Shown: positions 23,873 to 32,520 of the stretch, one piece after another
How the letters are laid out: each line of letters opens with the position of its first letter
Position numbering within the stretch: position 1 is the stretch's first letter
The notes under the pieces: model-generated
What the model was told of the DNA's origin: nothing
Databases searched by the model: none
What the model saw: the letters and a program-made list of their open reading frames with translations, nothing else
Source: Methylophaga sp.
GTDB lineage: Bacteria; Pseudomonadota; Gammaproteobacteria; Nitrosococcales; Methylophagaceae
DNA: 64,000 nucleotides
Assembly (NCBI GenBank): GCA_024636315.1
Contig: JAGXHJ010000065.1
Coordinates: 24,689 to 88,688 of the forward strand
Direction of reading: 5' to 3'
Position numbers and translations under genes: made by a program

Positions 23873-26576
23873 ACTTAAATCACGGATTGATCTGCATGAC
23901 TTAGCAGACAAATTAGGCATGAGCCGCCCAGGTGGCCGTGGTAATTATCGTAGCCCTCATCATGATGATAAATCACCCAGCCTGTCTATTTTTGAAAAAG
24001 AAGGTAGTCAAGGCTGGAAGGATCACTCTAATGGTGATGGTGGCAGTTGCGTCGATTTAGTCATGTACACACATGCGCTTGATGTTGCTGAAGCCGTGGT
24101 TTTTTTGCATGAACTGTATGGCCTTCCACTGGATAAACCTAATTCAGATCAACCCAGACAGGAGACAACGCGTGCAGAATACATCGCTGACAAATGTTTT
24201 GAACAAACTGAAGAAACGGTTCGTTACCTCACCGGTCGTGGCATTAATGAAGACGTGGTTCGTGGCGCCATCAAGCGTCGATCAGTGGGATGGAATAGTT
24301 GGATCTCAACCCAAGTTGGACCTGGCAATTTTGGTCATGGTGGCCCTGCTTGTGCTTTTATCGTAAAAACGCTTAATCCTGGTCGCGTAGTGGCCGTTGA
24401 TTTGCGATATGAAAATAAAGACTTAAACGGCGGCACTAAAACACAATGCCAAGGCGAAAAATCGGGTCATGTTTGGTATGACGATTTAAAAGCGATTAAG
24501 GCCGCACATACTATATATATAGTGGAATCACCGATTAACGCCTTGTCCGTTGCATCGGCAAAAATACCCGGTGCACAGGCTGTGGCGGTGCGTGGTTTAA
24601 ATGTGCGTGCTATCGATTGGTCATTTTTAATCGGCAAGCGTGTTTTGATTTGCCTTGATGCTGATTTACCTAATGACAAAAACGAACGCCCGGGGCCAGA
24701 AGCAGGCTGGACATTACACGAAATATTACTTGGCTTAAATATATCGGCGATGATGGTCGACCAGATGGATTGGGCTGAAAATAAGTGGAATGATGTAAAT
24801 GATATTTTGATGAATGATTCTGCTTCAGCCTGTCATTCAGCTTTACGCAAGATTGAGCCTTGGATTATTTCAGGTTTACCAGGTAAAGATAGCGTAGGTC
24901 GTTCTCGACTCTATTTGCCACCACATGATTTTGGTCAATATTGGCGTTATCGTGCAAAAGAAGACTTCACTACCTACGTAAAATCGTTTGAAAAAAGCGA
25001 AGAGGGTATGGATGAAGAACAATTTAGCGATGTAGCAGGCTTTAGAGTGGCCGGTATTTCCCGTGTGACCATTGCCAGTGCAACAGCCACTATGACCGGC
25101 GAAAAAGACACACAACCTAACACCACCTTTGCCGTTTCTGTACAAACCCCTCGACATGGCGCCAAGTTAATTCGGCGTGTGTTTGAAGATGAAAAACTGC
25201 ACAACCTTGACCAGTGGCGTAAGTTTGGTCCAGTATTCAATCAAGCCGTATTTTCAAGGATGATAAATGTGCTGGAACGGAGTTCACATCTTGGTTCGCG
25301 TAATGCCGCCAATTTTGTCGGCCTATGCTGGCGCGATGGTCAGTTGATTATCAATGAAGGACCGGATACCTATTTCACCGATCCCGATAAACAATGCCCG
25401 TATCACAATCTGATTTTTCCCACGGGCAGTTTGTTCGATGCCAGAAAAGTCGTGGCAGCCTATCAAGAAACATTCAGGCACAACGCCGCATCAATGATGT
25501 TGGTGTGGAGCTTAGGCGCTCATCTTAAAAACTTGCTTGGTTTTTGGCCTCACATGACCTTGCAGGCCGATAAAGGCGCGGGTAAATCAACTTTGATCAA
25601 ACGCCTTGAACGTACCATCGGTTTTACGATGTTTTCAGGCCAATCGCTGCAGACTGAGTTTCGTTTATTAACCTCAATTTCGCACACCTCGCACCCCGTT
25701 GGATGGGAAGAACTGTCGGCACGTCGGCAAGATGTTATCGATAAAGCAGTGGCCATGTTACAAGAAAATTACCAATATACCGTCAGTCGTCGTGGATCAG
25801 ATATGACGGAATACGTGTTATCAGCACCCGTATTATTAGCCGGTGAAGATGTACCGGTTCGGTCATTGTTAGGTAAATTGATTCGCTCTGAGCTCACTGG
25901 CAAACGCGGCCCGTTAATGGCTGATGATTTACCTCGTTTCCCCGTTAAACAATGGTTGCAGTTTTTAACCACAAAATCACGCCAAGAAGTCAACGCTATT
26001 TATGGCAAAGCACGGCAATTTTGTTTTGATAATTCACGTGCCAAAGGTGAAGACGATGGCGCGGTGCGTATGGCTGGTAATTATGCCGCGATCATGACGG
26101 CATGGCGTTTGTTGTGTGACTTTATGGATATCCCCAAAGAATCCGGCAATTTTATTGGTGATTGTTTGGCTGAAATGAATAGCCATGTCAGTGAAACCAG
26201 TTCAGATCGTGAACCGTGGGTGTGGATTTTAGAAACAATCCTTTCTGAAATGGATAGTGGCCAATATCGCCACCCATTCAAGTTTGATCGCGTGACCTTA
26301 GTACCAGGTGAAGATGATGTCGAATGCCTACTCATTAGAACTGGCCACGTTATGGATCACATCAGCCATTCCCCTGCATTACGTGAAAAGTGGAATGCCT
26401 TGCCGGTGAAATCTGATCGTGTATTCAAAAAACAATGCAAGCAAGCAGGCGTGATCTTAAAAGATGACGTTGAAAAAATTATTAATGGAAAACGGGTGTG
26501 TCACATGGTGGCATTTAGTTTAGAAAATTTGGCGAAGTATGGACTGTATACATCAGCGCCGGAGCATATTGTATGA
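23856..26576 (+). CDS. Phage DNA primase/helicase (CHC2-like + Toprim + P-loop domain)
   Basis: RGNYRSPHHDDKSPSLSIF...WKDHS; YIVESPINALS; VLICLDADLP; LQADKGAGKSTLIKRLERTI (Walker A). Confidence 0.8.
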   Translation: MASIAELKSRIDLHDLADKLGMSRPGGRGNYRSPHHDDKSPSLSIFEKEGSQGWKDHSNGDGGSCVDLVMYTHALDVAEAVVFLHELYGLPLDKPNSDQPRQETTRAEYIADKCFEQTEETVRYLTGRGINEDVVRGAIKRRSVGWNSWISTQVGPGNFGHGGPACAFIVKTLNPGRVVAVDLRYENKDLNGGTKTQCQGEKSGHVWYDDLKAIKAAHTIYIVESPINALSVASAKIPGAQAVAVRGLNVRAIDWSFLIGKRVLICLDADLPNDKNERPGPEAGWTLHEILLGLNISAMMVDQMDWAENKWNDVNDILMNDSASACHSALRKIEPWIISGLPGKDSVGRSRLYLPPHDFGQYWRYRAKEDFTTYVKSFEKSEEGMDEEQFSDVAGFRVAGISRVTIASATATMTGEKDTQPNTTFAVSVQTPRHGAKLIRRVFEDEKLHNLDQWRKFGPVFNQAVFSRMINVLERSSHLGSRNAANFVGLCWRDGQLIINEGPDTYFTDPDKQCPYHNLIFPTGSLFDARKVVAAYQETFRHNAASMMLVWSLGAHLKNLLGFWPHMTLQADKGAGKSTLIKRLERTIGFTMFSGQSLQTEFRLLTSISHTSHPVGWEELSARRQDVIDKAVAMLQENYQYTVSRRGSDMTEYVLSAPVLLAGEDVPVRSLLGKLIRSELTGKRGPLMADDLPRFPVKQWLQFLTTKSRQEVNAIYGKARQFCFDNSRAKGEDDGAVRMAGNYAAIMTAWRLLCDFMDIPKESGNFIGDCLAEMNSHVSETSSDREPWVWILETILSEMDSGQYRHPFKFDRVTLVPGEDDVECLLIRTGHVMDHISHSPALREKWNALPVKSDRVFKKQCKQAGVILKDDVEKIINGKRVCHMVAFSLENLAKYGLYTSAPEHIV

Positions 26577-27310
26577 GTGTTCAGTTATTCCATGGCGATT
26601 GCTTAGATATCATGAATGAAATACCTAGTAACTCAATTGATATGGTACTGGCAGACCCACCATACGGCACAACTCATTGCGATTGGGATTCGTGTTTGGA
26701 TTTGGAAATCATGTGGGGTCATTTAAAGCGAGTCATTAAACCAAATGGTGCCATCGTTTTAACAGCACAAACACCGTTCGATAAGGTATTGGGCGCATCT
26801 AATCTAAAAATGCTCAGGTATGAATGGATTTTAGAAAAGCCTGCAGCGACGGGGTTCTTTAACGCTAAAAAGATGCCGTTGAAAGCGCATGAGAACATCT
26901 TGGTTTTTTATAAGAAGTTACCTACCTATAACCCTCAGATAACACATGGCCACCCACGAAAAACATCGGGTCGACTGGATATCGGTTCTGAGATATATGG
27001 CAAACCTGTGAAAAAAACAAATTATGACTCTACTAGTCGGTACCCAAGAAGTATTCAAAAATTCAAAAGTGATAAGCAAAAAAAGAAGCTGCACCCAACA
27101 CAAAAGCCGGAAGCATTAATGGAGTATTTAATTAATACATATACCAATAGTGGTGAGTGCGTGCTTGATTTCGTAATGGGTAGCGGCACAACAGGCGTGG
27201 CAGCTAAAAGACTAAACCGAAAATTCATCGGTATTGAGTTGAAAAAGATTCATTTTGATGCTGCCACAAGAAGAATCGAAAGTACTACCGCTGCGGATCG
27301 CTCGGGCTAA
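26573..27310 (+). CDS. Site-specific DNA methyltransferase (N6-adenine/N4-cytosine type)
   Basis: VLADPPYGTTHCDWD (DPPY) and LDFVMGSGTTGVAAKRLNRKFIGIEL (SAM-binding FxGxG-like). Confidence 0.88.
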   Translation: MSVQLFHGDCLDIMNEIPSNSIDMVLADPPYGTTHCDWDSCLDLEIMWGHLKRVIKPNGAIVLTAQTPFDKVLGASNLKMLRYEWILEKPAATGFFNAKKMPLKAHENILVFYKKLPTYNPQITHGHPRKTSGRLDIGSEIYGKPVKKTNYDSTSRYPRSIQKFKSDKQKKKLHPTQKPEALMEYLINTYTNSGECVLDFVMGSGTTGVAAKRLNRKFIGIELKKIHFDAATRRIESTTAADRSG

Positions 27311-27321
27311 TAAGCACCGCG

Positions 27322-27361
27322 TTAGGAAGATGGGCCTTAGGACTCCACCATCATAGCCTAA
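27322..27361 (+). promoter_or_regulatory. Structured csrA leader with GGA motifs
   Basis: TTAGG/CCTAA outer and GATGG/CCATC inner stem; GGA at 27340-27342 in loop; additional GGA at 27325 and at the SD (27411). Confidence 0.5.
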
Positions 27362-27421
27362 CCGACTCGCCGGCGTAAGCGGCCCAACAAATAACTTAAA
27401 GCAATGTAAAGGATGATGAAA

Positions 27422-27625
27422 ATGTTGATATTAACCAGAAGAGTTGGTGAAAAATTAATGATTGGTGATGATGTCGAGATACATGTACTCGGCGTTAAAG
27501 GTAATCAAGTGAGAATCGGTGTTAATGCACCTAAAGAAGTAGCTGTTCACCGTGAGGAAATTTACGATCAAATTCAGTTAGAAAAAGAAGCTGAAGAGCA
27601 ATCAGATAAGGATGGTGAATCATGA
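27422..27625 (+). CDS. csrA: Carbon storage regulator CsrA/RsmA homologue (phage-borne)
   Basis: [51 protein letters not shown]. Confidence 0.95.
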   Translation: MLILTRRVGEKLMIGDDVEIHVLGVKGNQVRIGVNAPKEVAVHREEIYDQIQLEKEAEEQSDKDGES

Positions 27626-27768
27626 TTGCAGAGCCTGAAAAATGCTGCCAAAGCTGCAGACAATATAAACCTGTATCACTGATGAGCAAACGAAAAGTAA
27701 CGGGGTATGACGGCGTTAAACGTTCGATTCTTCGTTGTAACCAGTGTTGGGAAATAAGGGGTAAATGA
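27622..27768 (+). CDS. Small zinc-ribbon-like protein
   Basis: [48 protein letters not shown]; two Cys pairs. Confidence 0.55.
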   Translation: MIAEPEKCCQSCRQYKPVSLMSKRKVTGYDGVKRSILRCNQCWEIRGK

Positions 27769-27959
27769 TGACTATTGATATCGGTCGCTGTACTTCTTGC
27801 CAACGTGATGAATGCATTAAGCCTAAAGCGCGTGATTTATATCCTGAACTTGGCTGTGCTGATTGGGAAACGAAAGAAGTTTGCAATATCGATGCATCAT
27901 GGCCTGAGACGTTATCAAAAGAAGTTGATCAGGCGATGGCTGGTAATGCTAATGGCTGA
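27765..27959 (+). CDS. Small Cys-rich phage protein
   Basis: [31 protein letters not shown]...; ATGATG-coupled. Confidence 0.45.
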   Translation: MMTIDIGRCTSCQRDECIKPKARDLYPELGCADWETKEVCNIDASWPETLSKEVDQAMAGNANG

Positions 27960-28104
27960 CGTTGTTGTCGAAACTAGGGGCGAGATCGACATAGATGCAG
28001 TATCTGACTTCTTGTTACCGTTGCTCTTTAAGCATCTAACTGATAATAAAATTAATGAAAAACCAAGCCGCCCTTTATCTGAGATCCAGCAAAGACCGCA
28101 GTGA
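27952..28104 (+). CDS. Small phage protein upstream of integrase
   Basis: MADVVVETRGEIDIDAVSDFLLPLLFKHLTDNKINEKPSRPLSEIQQRPQ; overlaps both neighbours. Confidence 0.45.
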   Translation: MADVVVETRGEIDIDAVSDFLLPLLFKHLTDNKINEKPSRPLSEIQQRPQ

Positions 28105-29572
28105 TGTAAGCATTTCTGCACAACGACGAGAGTTATATTCGCTGGCTAAACAGCGAAATTTAGTTATCGTTGATGAGTATGTCGATGCGGTTGAGTCTGG
28201 TTCAACAGAAAACCGCCCAGGCTTTCAAGAAATGTTTAATGCGATTAAGTCTCGTGATCGTGCATGGGATACTATTTTACTGCTTGATACGAGTCGATTA
28301 TCGCGCCGGCAATACATTTCCCATTTCTTTGAATATGAGTGCGAAAAAAAGAACATTACGCTTATATATAAGAGTCTACCTGTTGAAGATCCTATCAGTG
28401 CCATGATGCTGAAGGCTGTATTGCAAGCAATGGACCAATGGCATTCAATGATCAGCAAGCAAAAAGGGCTTGCTGGCATGTCTGAGAATGTTAAACAGGG
28501 TTTTCGTGCCGGTGGCAGTGCACCTCGAGGTTATTCTCTTGAGAAAGTCACCACTAAAACGATTCGTGATGGTGTCGCTGTGACTAAATCACGATTGGTC
28601 CCTAATGATGATGCTGAATTAGTGGGCGAGTTATTGTCATATCGAGCAAAAGGTCTACCTCGTCAACGTGTTCATGACAGCCTTGATATTAAGTGGCCAA
28701 CAAATTCAACGTTGTCGATGGAATGGAATGCATTAACGTATGCTGGCCATACGGTATGGAATGTTCATGCTGAGCGACGTGAAGGTAAAAGCATTACAGG
28801 AATGAAGCGCCGGCCACGAAGTGAATGGCATATAAAAGAAAATACACACCAGGCATTAATCTCTCACCAACAAGCTGAAATGATACTGTCTCAATTAGAG
28901 TCTAAACAGCGTAAATCTAAGCCAACCAAGGCTATTTACTTACTCTCAGGTCTGCTTTATTCAGCTGAGACAGGTGAGAAGTATCACGGTGATCGCGCTA
29001 AATATTATCGGCTTGGTAAATCAAAACGCATCCCGTGTGACACGATAGACGATGCAATAATGAAACAGATCCTTTCGGATTTGCAATCAAATTACTTTAT
29101 CAAGGCCATTACCAACAAAGCACGCGAAAAACTAAATCCACAAACTCGTAATGTGAAACGTGGCGCCATCACTCGAAAAGTTGACGATATCTCGAAAAAG
29201 ATAATAAAACTGATGGATTTGATTACAGAAGTCGATGATACCGCGCCCTATATGGCCAGAATTAAAGATCTGAACACGCAGCGTGATGAACTTGAACTGA
29301 AGGTATATGAGATGAACCGGCTGGAAATGGACTCTAAAGACATCAATGAGTTTGATATTAAGCGTGCTTTAGCGTCATTGGCTACTGAATTACAAACATT
29401 GGATAGGGATCAGCTGAAGGATATGCTTTCCGTAATAATTAGCAAAATCAACGTTTTAGAGTCAACCCCCCAAAAGAGGGAACCCCCTAGAGCTGAAATT
29501 CACTATAGAATCAACTCTAGGGGGGTTGTAATGGCGTCCCCAAGGGGGTTCGAACCCCTGTTACCGCCGTGA
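28055..29572 (+). CDS. Large serine recombinase/integrase
   Basis: Resolvase N-terminus YLRSSKDRSDVSISAQRRELYSLAKQ...LDTSRLSRR; recombinase domain; C-terminus encoded inside tRNA-Glu. Confidence 0.92.
   Translation: MKNQAALYLRSSKDRSDVSISAQRRELYSLAKQRNLVIVDEYVDAVESGSTENRPGFQEMFNAIKSRDRAWDTILLLDTSRLSRRQYISHFFEYECEKKNITLIYKSLPVEDPISAMMLKAVLQAMDQWHSMISKQKGLAGMSENVKQGFRAGGSAPRGYSLEKVTTKTIRDGVAVTKSRLVPNDDAELVGELLSYRAKGLPRQRVHDSLDIKWPTNSTLSMEWNALTYAGHTVWNVHAERREGKSITGMKRRPRSEWHIKENTHQALISHQQAEMILSQLESKQRKSKPTKAIYLLSGLLYSAETGEKYHGDRAKYYRLGKSKRIPCDTIDDAIMKQILSDLQSNYFIKAITNKAREKLNPQTRNVKRGAITRKVDDISKKIIKLMDLITEVDDTAPYMARIKDLNTQRDELELKVYEMNRLEMDSKDINEFDIKRALASLATELQTLDRDQLKDMLSVIISKINVLESTPQKREPPRAEIHYRINSRGVVMASPRGFEPLLPP
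29481..29527. repeat. Inverted repeat AACCCCCTAGAG ... CTCTAGGGGGGTT near prophage end
   Basis: 12-bp arms with one extra G, adjacent to tRNA-Glu. Confidence 0.75.
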
Positions 29573-29607
29573 AAGGGCAGTGTCCTAGGCCTCTAGACGA
29601 TGGGGAC
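29532..29607 (-). tRNA. tRNA-Glu (TTC), copy 1 (probable prophage att site)
   Basis: GTCCCCATCGTCTAGAGGCCTAGGACACTGCCCTTTCACGGCGGTAACAGGGGTTCGAACCCCCTTGGGGACGCCA. Confidence 0.96.
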
Positions 29608-29681
29608 CTAAACTGTTTTTTCTTACTACATTGTCGAACTAAAATAAAAAGGCTTAGAACTTACTTCTAAGCCTTCATATA

Positions 29682-29757
29682 TGGCGTCCCCAAGGGGGTT
29701 CGAACCCCTGTTACCGCCGTGAAAGGGCAGTGTCCTAGGCCTCTAGACGATGGGGAC
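29682..29757 (-). tRNA. tRNA-Glu (TTC), copy 2
   Basis: Identical to copy 1. Confidence 0.96.
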
Positions 29758-29782
29758 CTAAAACTGTTTTCTTTCGGTTAAC

Positions 29783-29858
29783 TGGTGGAGCTAGACGGGA
29801 TCGAACCGTCGACCTCTTCACTGCCAGCGAAGCGCTCTCCCAGCTGAGCTATAGCCCC
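29783..29858 (-). tRNA. tRNA-Ala (GGC)
   Basis: Cloverleaf with GGC anticodon and encoded CCA. Confidence 0.95.
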
Positions 29859-30143
29859 CCGAAAGGAAGCGCATACTATAGGGACTTGAGCTTTAAGTGT
29901 CAACTAACTTTCAAAAATAAAGTTAGTTGCATTGTTCACTGCGACGGGATTTGTCATTGTATCGAGTAATTACGATATCACAATGTTATCGCTAACTTAT
30001 TGATGTTACTTGCTCTATGATCGATAAGCCTTATTAATTGGGTATACTATTTGATGAAAAGTGCTTTCTATGCGATAAATTAGCGGTTATTAAATGCTTT
30101 ACCGAATTTATTTTCTGACTTCGGTAGCACCTTGAGGATAGTC

Positions 30144-32372
30144 ATGCGCAAACTGATTATATTTTCCACTGTCACACTGACATGTTTTAGTTCCTTGGTT
30201 CGTGCTGAGGTTAGTTGGCCGCTGTGTGATATAAGCAACGATGCCGATTTCCTCCCCTTTGTGGAAAGCACTGAAGAAACGGCAGTGGATGTTAAGGCCG
30301 ATGATGCACAGCTGACAGAAGGGGGGCTCTCTGTCTTTACCGGTAATGTAATTGTTAATCGGGCTGGTCAAGAATTAACAGCAAGCCGTGCAACGTATGA
30401 TCAAAACACTGGCGACGTCACGGCGCAGGGTGATGTTAATTTGCGTGATAGTGAAATGATTGTAAAGTCACAACAAGCTGAATGGTCGATGTCTAAAGAT
30501 GAAGGTACTTTAGAACATGCTCAGTATCGTATTCGTGAAATGCATGCTCGCGGCGAAGCCAGTCATGTTCATCGTCAAGGACAAATTAAAACTGAGTTAA
30601 CAGATGCCACCTATACAACGTGTGCACCAGGTGATGATGCGTGGTTATTACAAGCTTCAAAAGTAAATTTAGATCATGAAGAAGCCGTAGGTTCGGCACG
30701 TAATGTAGTCGTGCGTTTAGGCGGGATTCCCGTTTTTTATACACCCTACATAAGTTTCCCATTAAATGATGAACGTAAATCTGGGTTTTTAATACCATCA
30801 CTTGGCAGTAGTGATAAAACAGGGTTTGATGTCAGTACACCCTATTACTGGAATATCTCACCTAATACTGATGCAACATTAACGCCGCGTTATATGGCAG
30901 ATCGGGGGCTAATGTTAAATGGTGAATTTCGCTATTTGGATGAGCTTGGACAAGGCGTGGTAGATGCAGGCTTTCTTTCCAGTGATAATTTGAAGACTGA
31001 TGGTTCAAACGTTAATCCAAATTACCAAGAAGATCGTAAGCATTTTTCATGGCAAAATACTAGCCAGCTATCTTCACGCTGGAATTCCACTATAGATTAC
31101 AACTATGTGTCAGATTCTGCCTATCTTGAAGATTTTGGCACTAGTCTAAGTTTATCGAGTACAACCCACTTAAATCGTGAATTAACTGCAGCTTATAATG
31201 CTGATAATTGGAATTTTACAGGACGCCTAAAAGGCTATCAAACGTTAACTGACGATGTGAAACCCTATCAACAATTGCCACAATTACTATTTAACGGTGT
31301 ATTACCTGATCAGGCGATGGGCTTAAGTTATGGTATGACTGCTGAATATGTTGATTTCCAGCATGATGAATTGATTGCGGGGCAGCGTTTCGATATTGAA
31401 CCTTCAGTGAGTTTACCTTGGCGAAATGCTGCAGGATTTATTACGCCACGTTTAGCATTACGACATACGCAATATAATTTGACTGAGAACGGAACTACAG
31501 TAACCAATAAAACACCGAGTCGTACGCTGCCGATTACAAGCATAGATAGTGGCCTGTTTTTTGACCGTGATATGACGATAGCAGGTAATAGTTACACTCA
31601 TACCCTAGAGCCTCGCGTATTTTATTTGTATATTCCTGAGCGGAATCAAGCTGATATACCTGTTTTTGATAGCGGATTACGCACCTTTAATATGGGGCAG
31701 ATGTTTGCTTATGACCGTTTTTCAGGTGCTGATCGTGTGGGTGATGCCAACCAAGTCACCACGGGCTTAACGTCACGGATTATTGAACAACAATCGGGAC
31801 GTGAGCTATTACGCGTTAGCCTTGGTCAGATCCATTATTTTCAAGATCGTAAAGTATCCATTACCAATAATACTGTTGAGACGCGATCGGATTCAGACAT
31901 GGTTGCTGAGATAGTGGCATCGATTGCAAAAGAGTGGACCGCTCGTGGTGAGATCCAATGGGACCCTAATGGCAATACGAATAATATGTCAGCATTAAGC
32001 CTGCGCTACCGTGGCGATAGCGGCCAATTGTTTAATATATCCCATCGCTATCGTCGTGATGCCATCAATACTACAGATGGTTTAGAGCAACTGGATATTT
32101 CTGCACGTATTCCCTTTAATCAGCAATGGAGCATGATCGGTCGCTGGTATCACTCATTACAAGATAATCGTACACTTGAGGGATTAGCGGGTATTGAATA
32201 TGGTAGTTGCTGTTGGGCTACTCGATTGGTGCTAAGAGATTATGTTAATAGTGCCACTGATATGGACCGAACTGTCGCTATATTCTTCCAGATAGAGCTG
32301 AAGGGATTAGGTAATTTTGGTCAAAATTCAGATTCGTTATTAGAAAAAAGTGTTTTGGGTTATGGCTCATAA
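30144..32372 (+). CDS. lptD: LPS-assembly protein LptD
   Basis: LptA-like N-terminal domain, ...SFPLNDERKSGFLIPS, SCCWATRLVLRDYV; upstream of surA. Confidence 0.95.
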   Translation: MRKLIIFSTVTLTCFSSLVRAEVSWPLCDISNDADFLPFVESTEETAVDVKADDAQLTEGGLSVFTGNVIVNRAGQELTASRATYDQNTGDVTAQGDVNLRDSEMIVKSQQAEWSMSKDEGTLEHAQYRIREMHARGEASHVHRQGQIKTELTDATYTTCAPGDDAWLLQASKVNLDHEEAVGSARNVVVRLGGIPVFYTPYISFPLNDERKSGFLIPSLGSSDKTGFDVSTPYYWNISPNTDATLTPRYMADRGLMLNGEFRYLDELGQGVVDAGFLSSDNLKTDGSNVNPNYQEDRKHFSWQNTSQLSSRWNSTIDYNYVSDSAYLEDFGTSLSLSSTTHLNRELTAAYNADNWNFTGRLKGYQTLTDDVKPYQQLPQLLFNGVLPDQAMGLSYGMTAEYVDFQHDELIAGQRFDIEPSVSLPWRNAAGFITPRLALRHTQYNLTENGTTVTNKTPSRTLPITSIDSGLFFDRDMTIAGNSYTHTLEPRVFYLYIPERNQADIPVFDSGLRTFNMGQMFAYDRFSGADRVGDANQVTTGLTSRIIEQQSGRELLRVSLGQIHYFQDRKVSITNNTVETRSDSDMVAEIVASIAKEWTARGEIQWDPNGNTNNMSALSLRYRGDSGQLFNISHRYRRDAINTTDGLEQLDISARIPFNQQWSMIGRWYHSLQDNRTLEGLAGIEYGSCCWATRLVLRDYVNSATDMDRTVAIFFQIELKGLGNFGQNSDSLLEKSVLGYGS

Positions 32373-32520
32373 ACCATAATTGAACCATTCGTATTGTTTA
32401 TTGTCATTGGATAAAGTGTGATTTTTATCCACATCGCTTAAATAATGTTTATCAAGCCATGTTTATGGCTGCTGTTGTTTATATAATAGAACAATCATTT
32501 GTTTTTTTGTTGGGATTTTC

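Larger units (their letters stand above)
1..29607. mobile_element. Prophage (tailed phage), right-hand part; left end outside window, right end at/inside tRNA-Glu
   Basis: Contiguous capsid, lysis, connector, tail, repressor, primase/helicase, methyltransferase and serine recombinase genes, followed directly by tRNA-Glu and host housekeeping genes. Confidence 0.93.

Noticed and set aside
24073-24366. Out-of-frame ORF inside primase/helicase gene
   Set aside because: Overprinted on a convincing CDS; no independent support
1-29607. Diversity-generating retroelement linked to the tail fibre genes
   Set aside because: No reverse transcriptase ORF and no TR/VR-like A-biased repeat recognised
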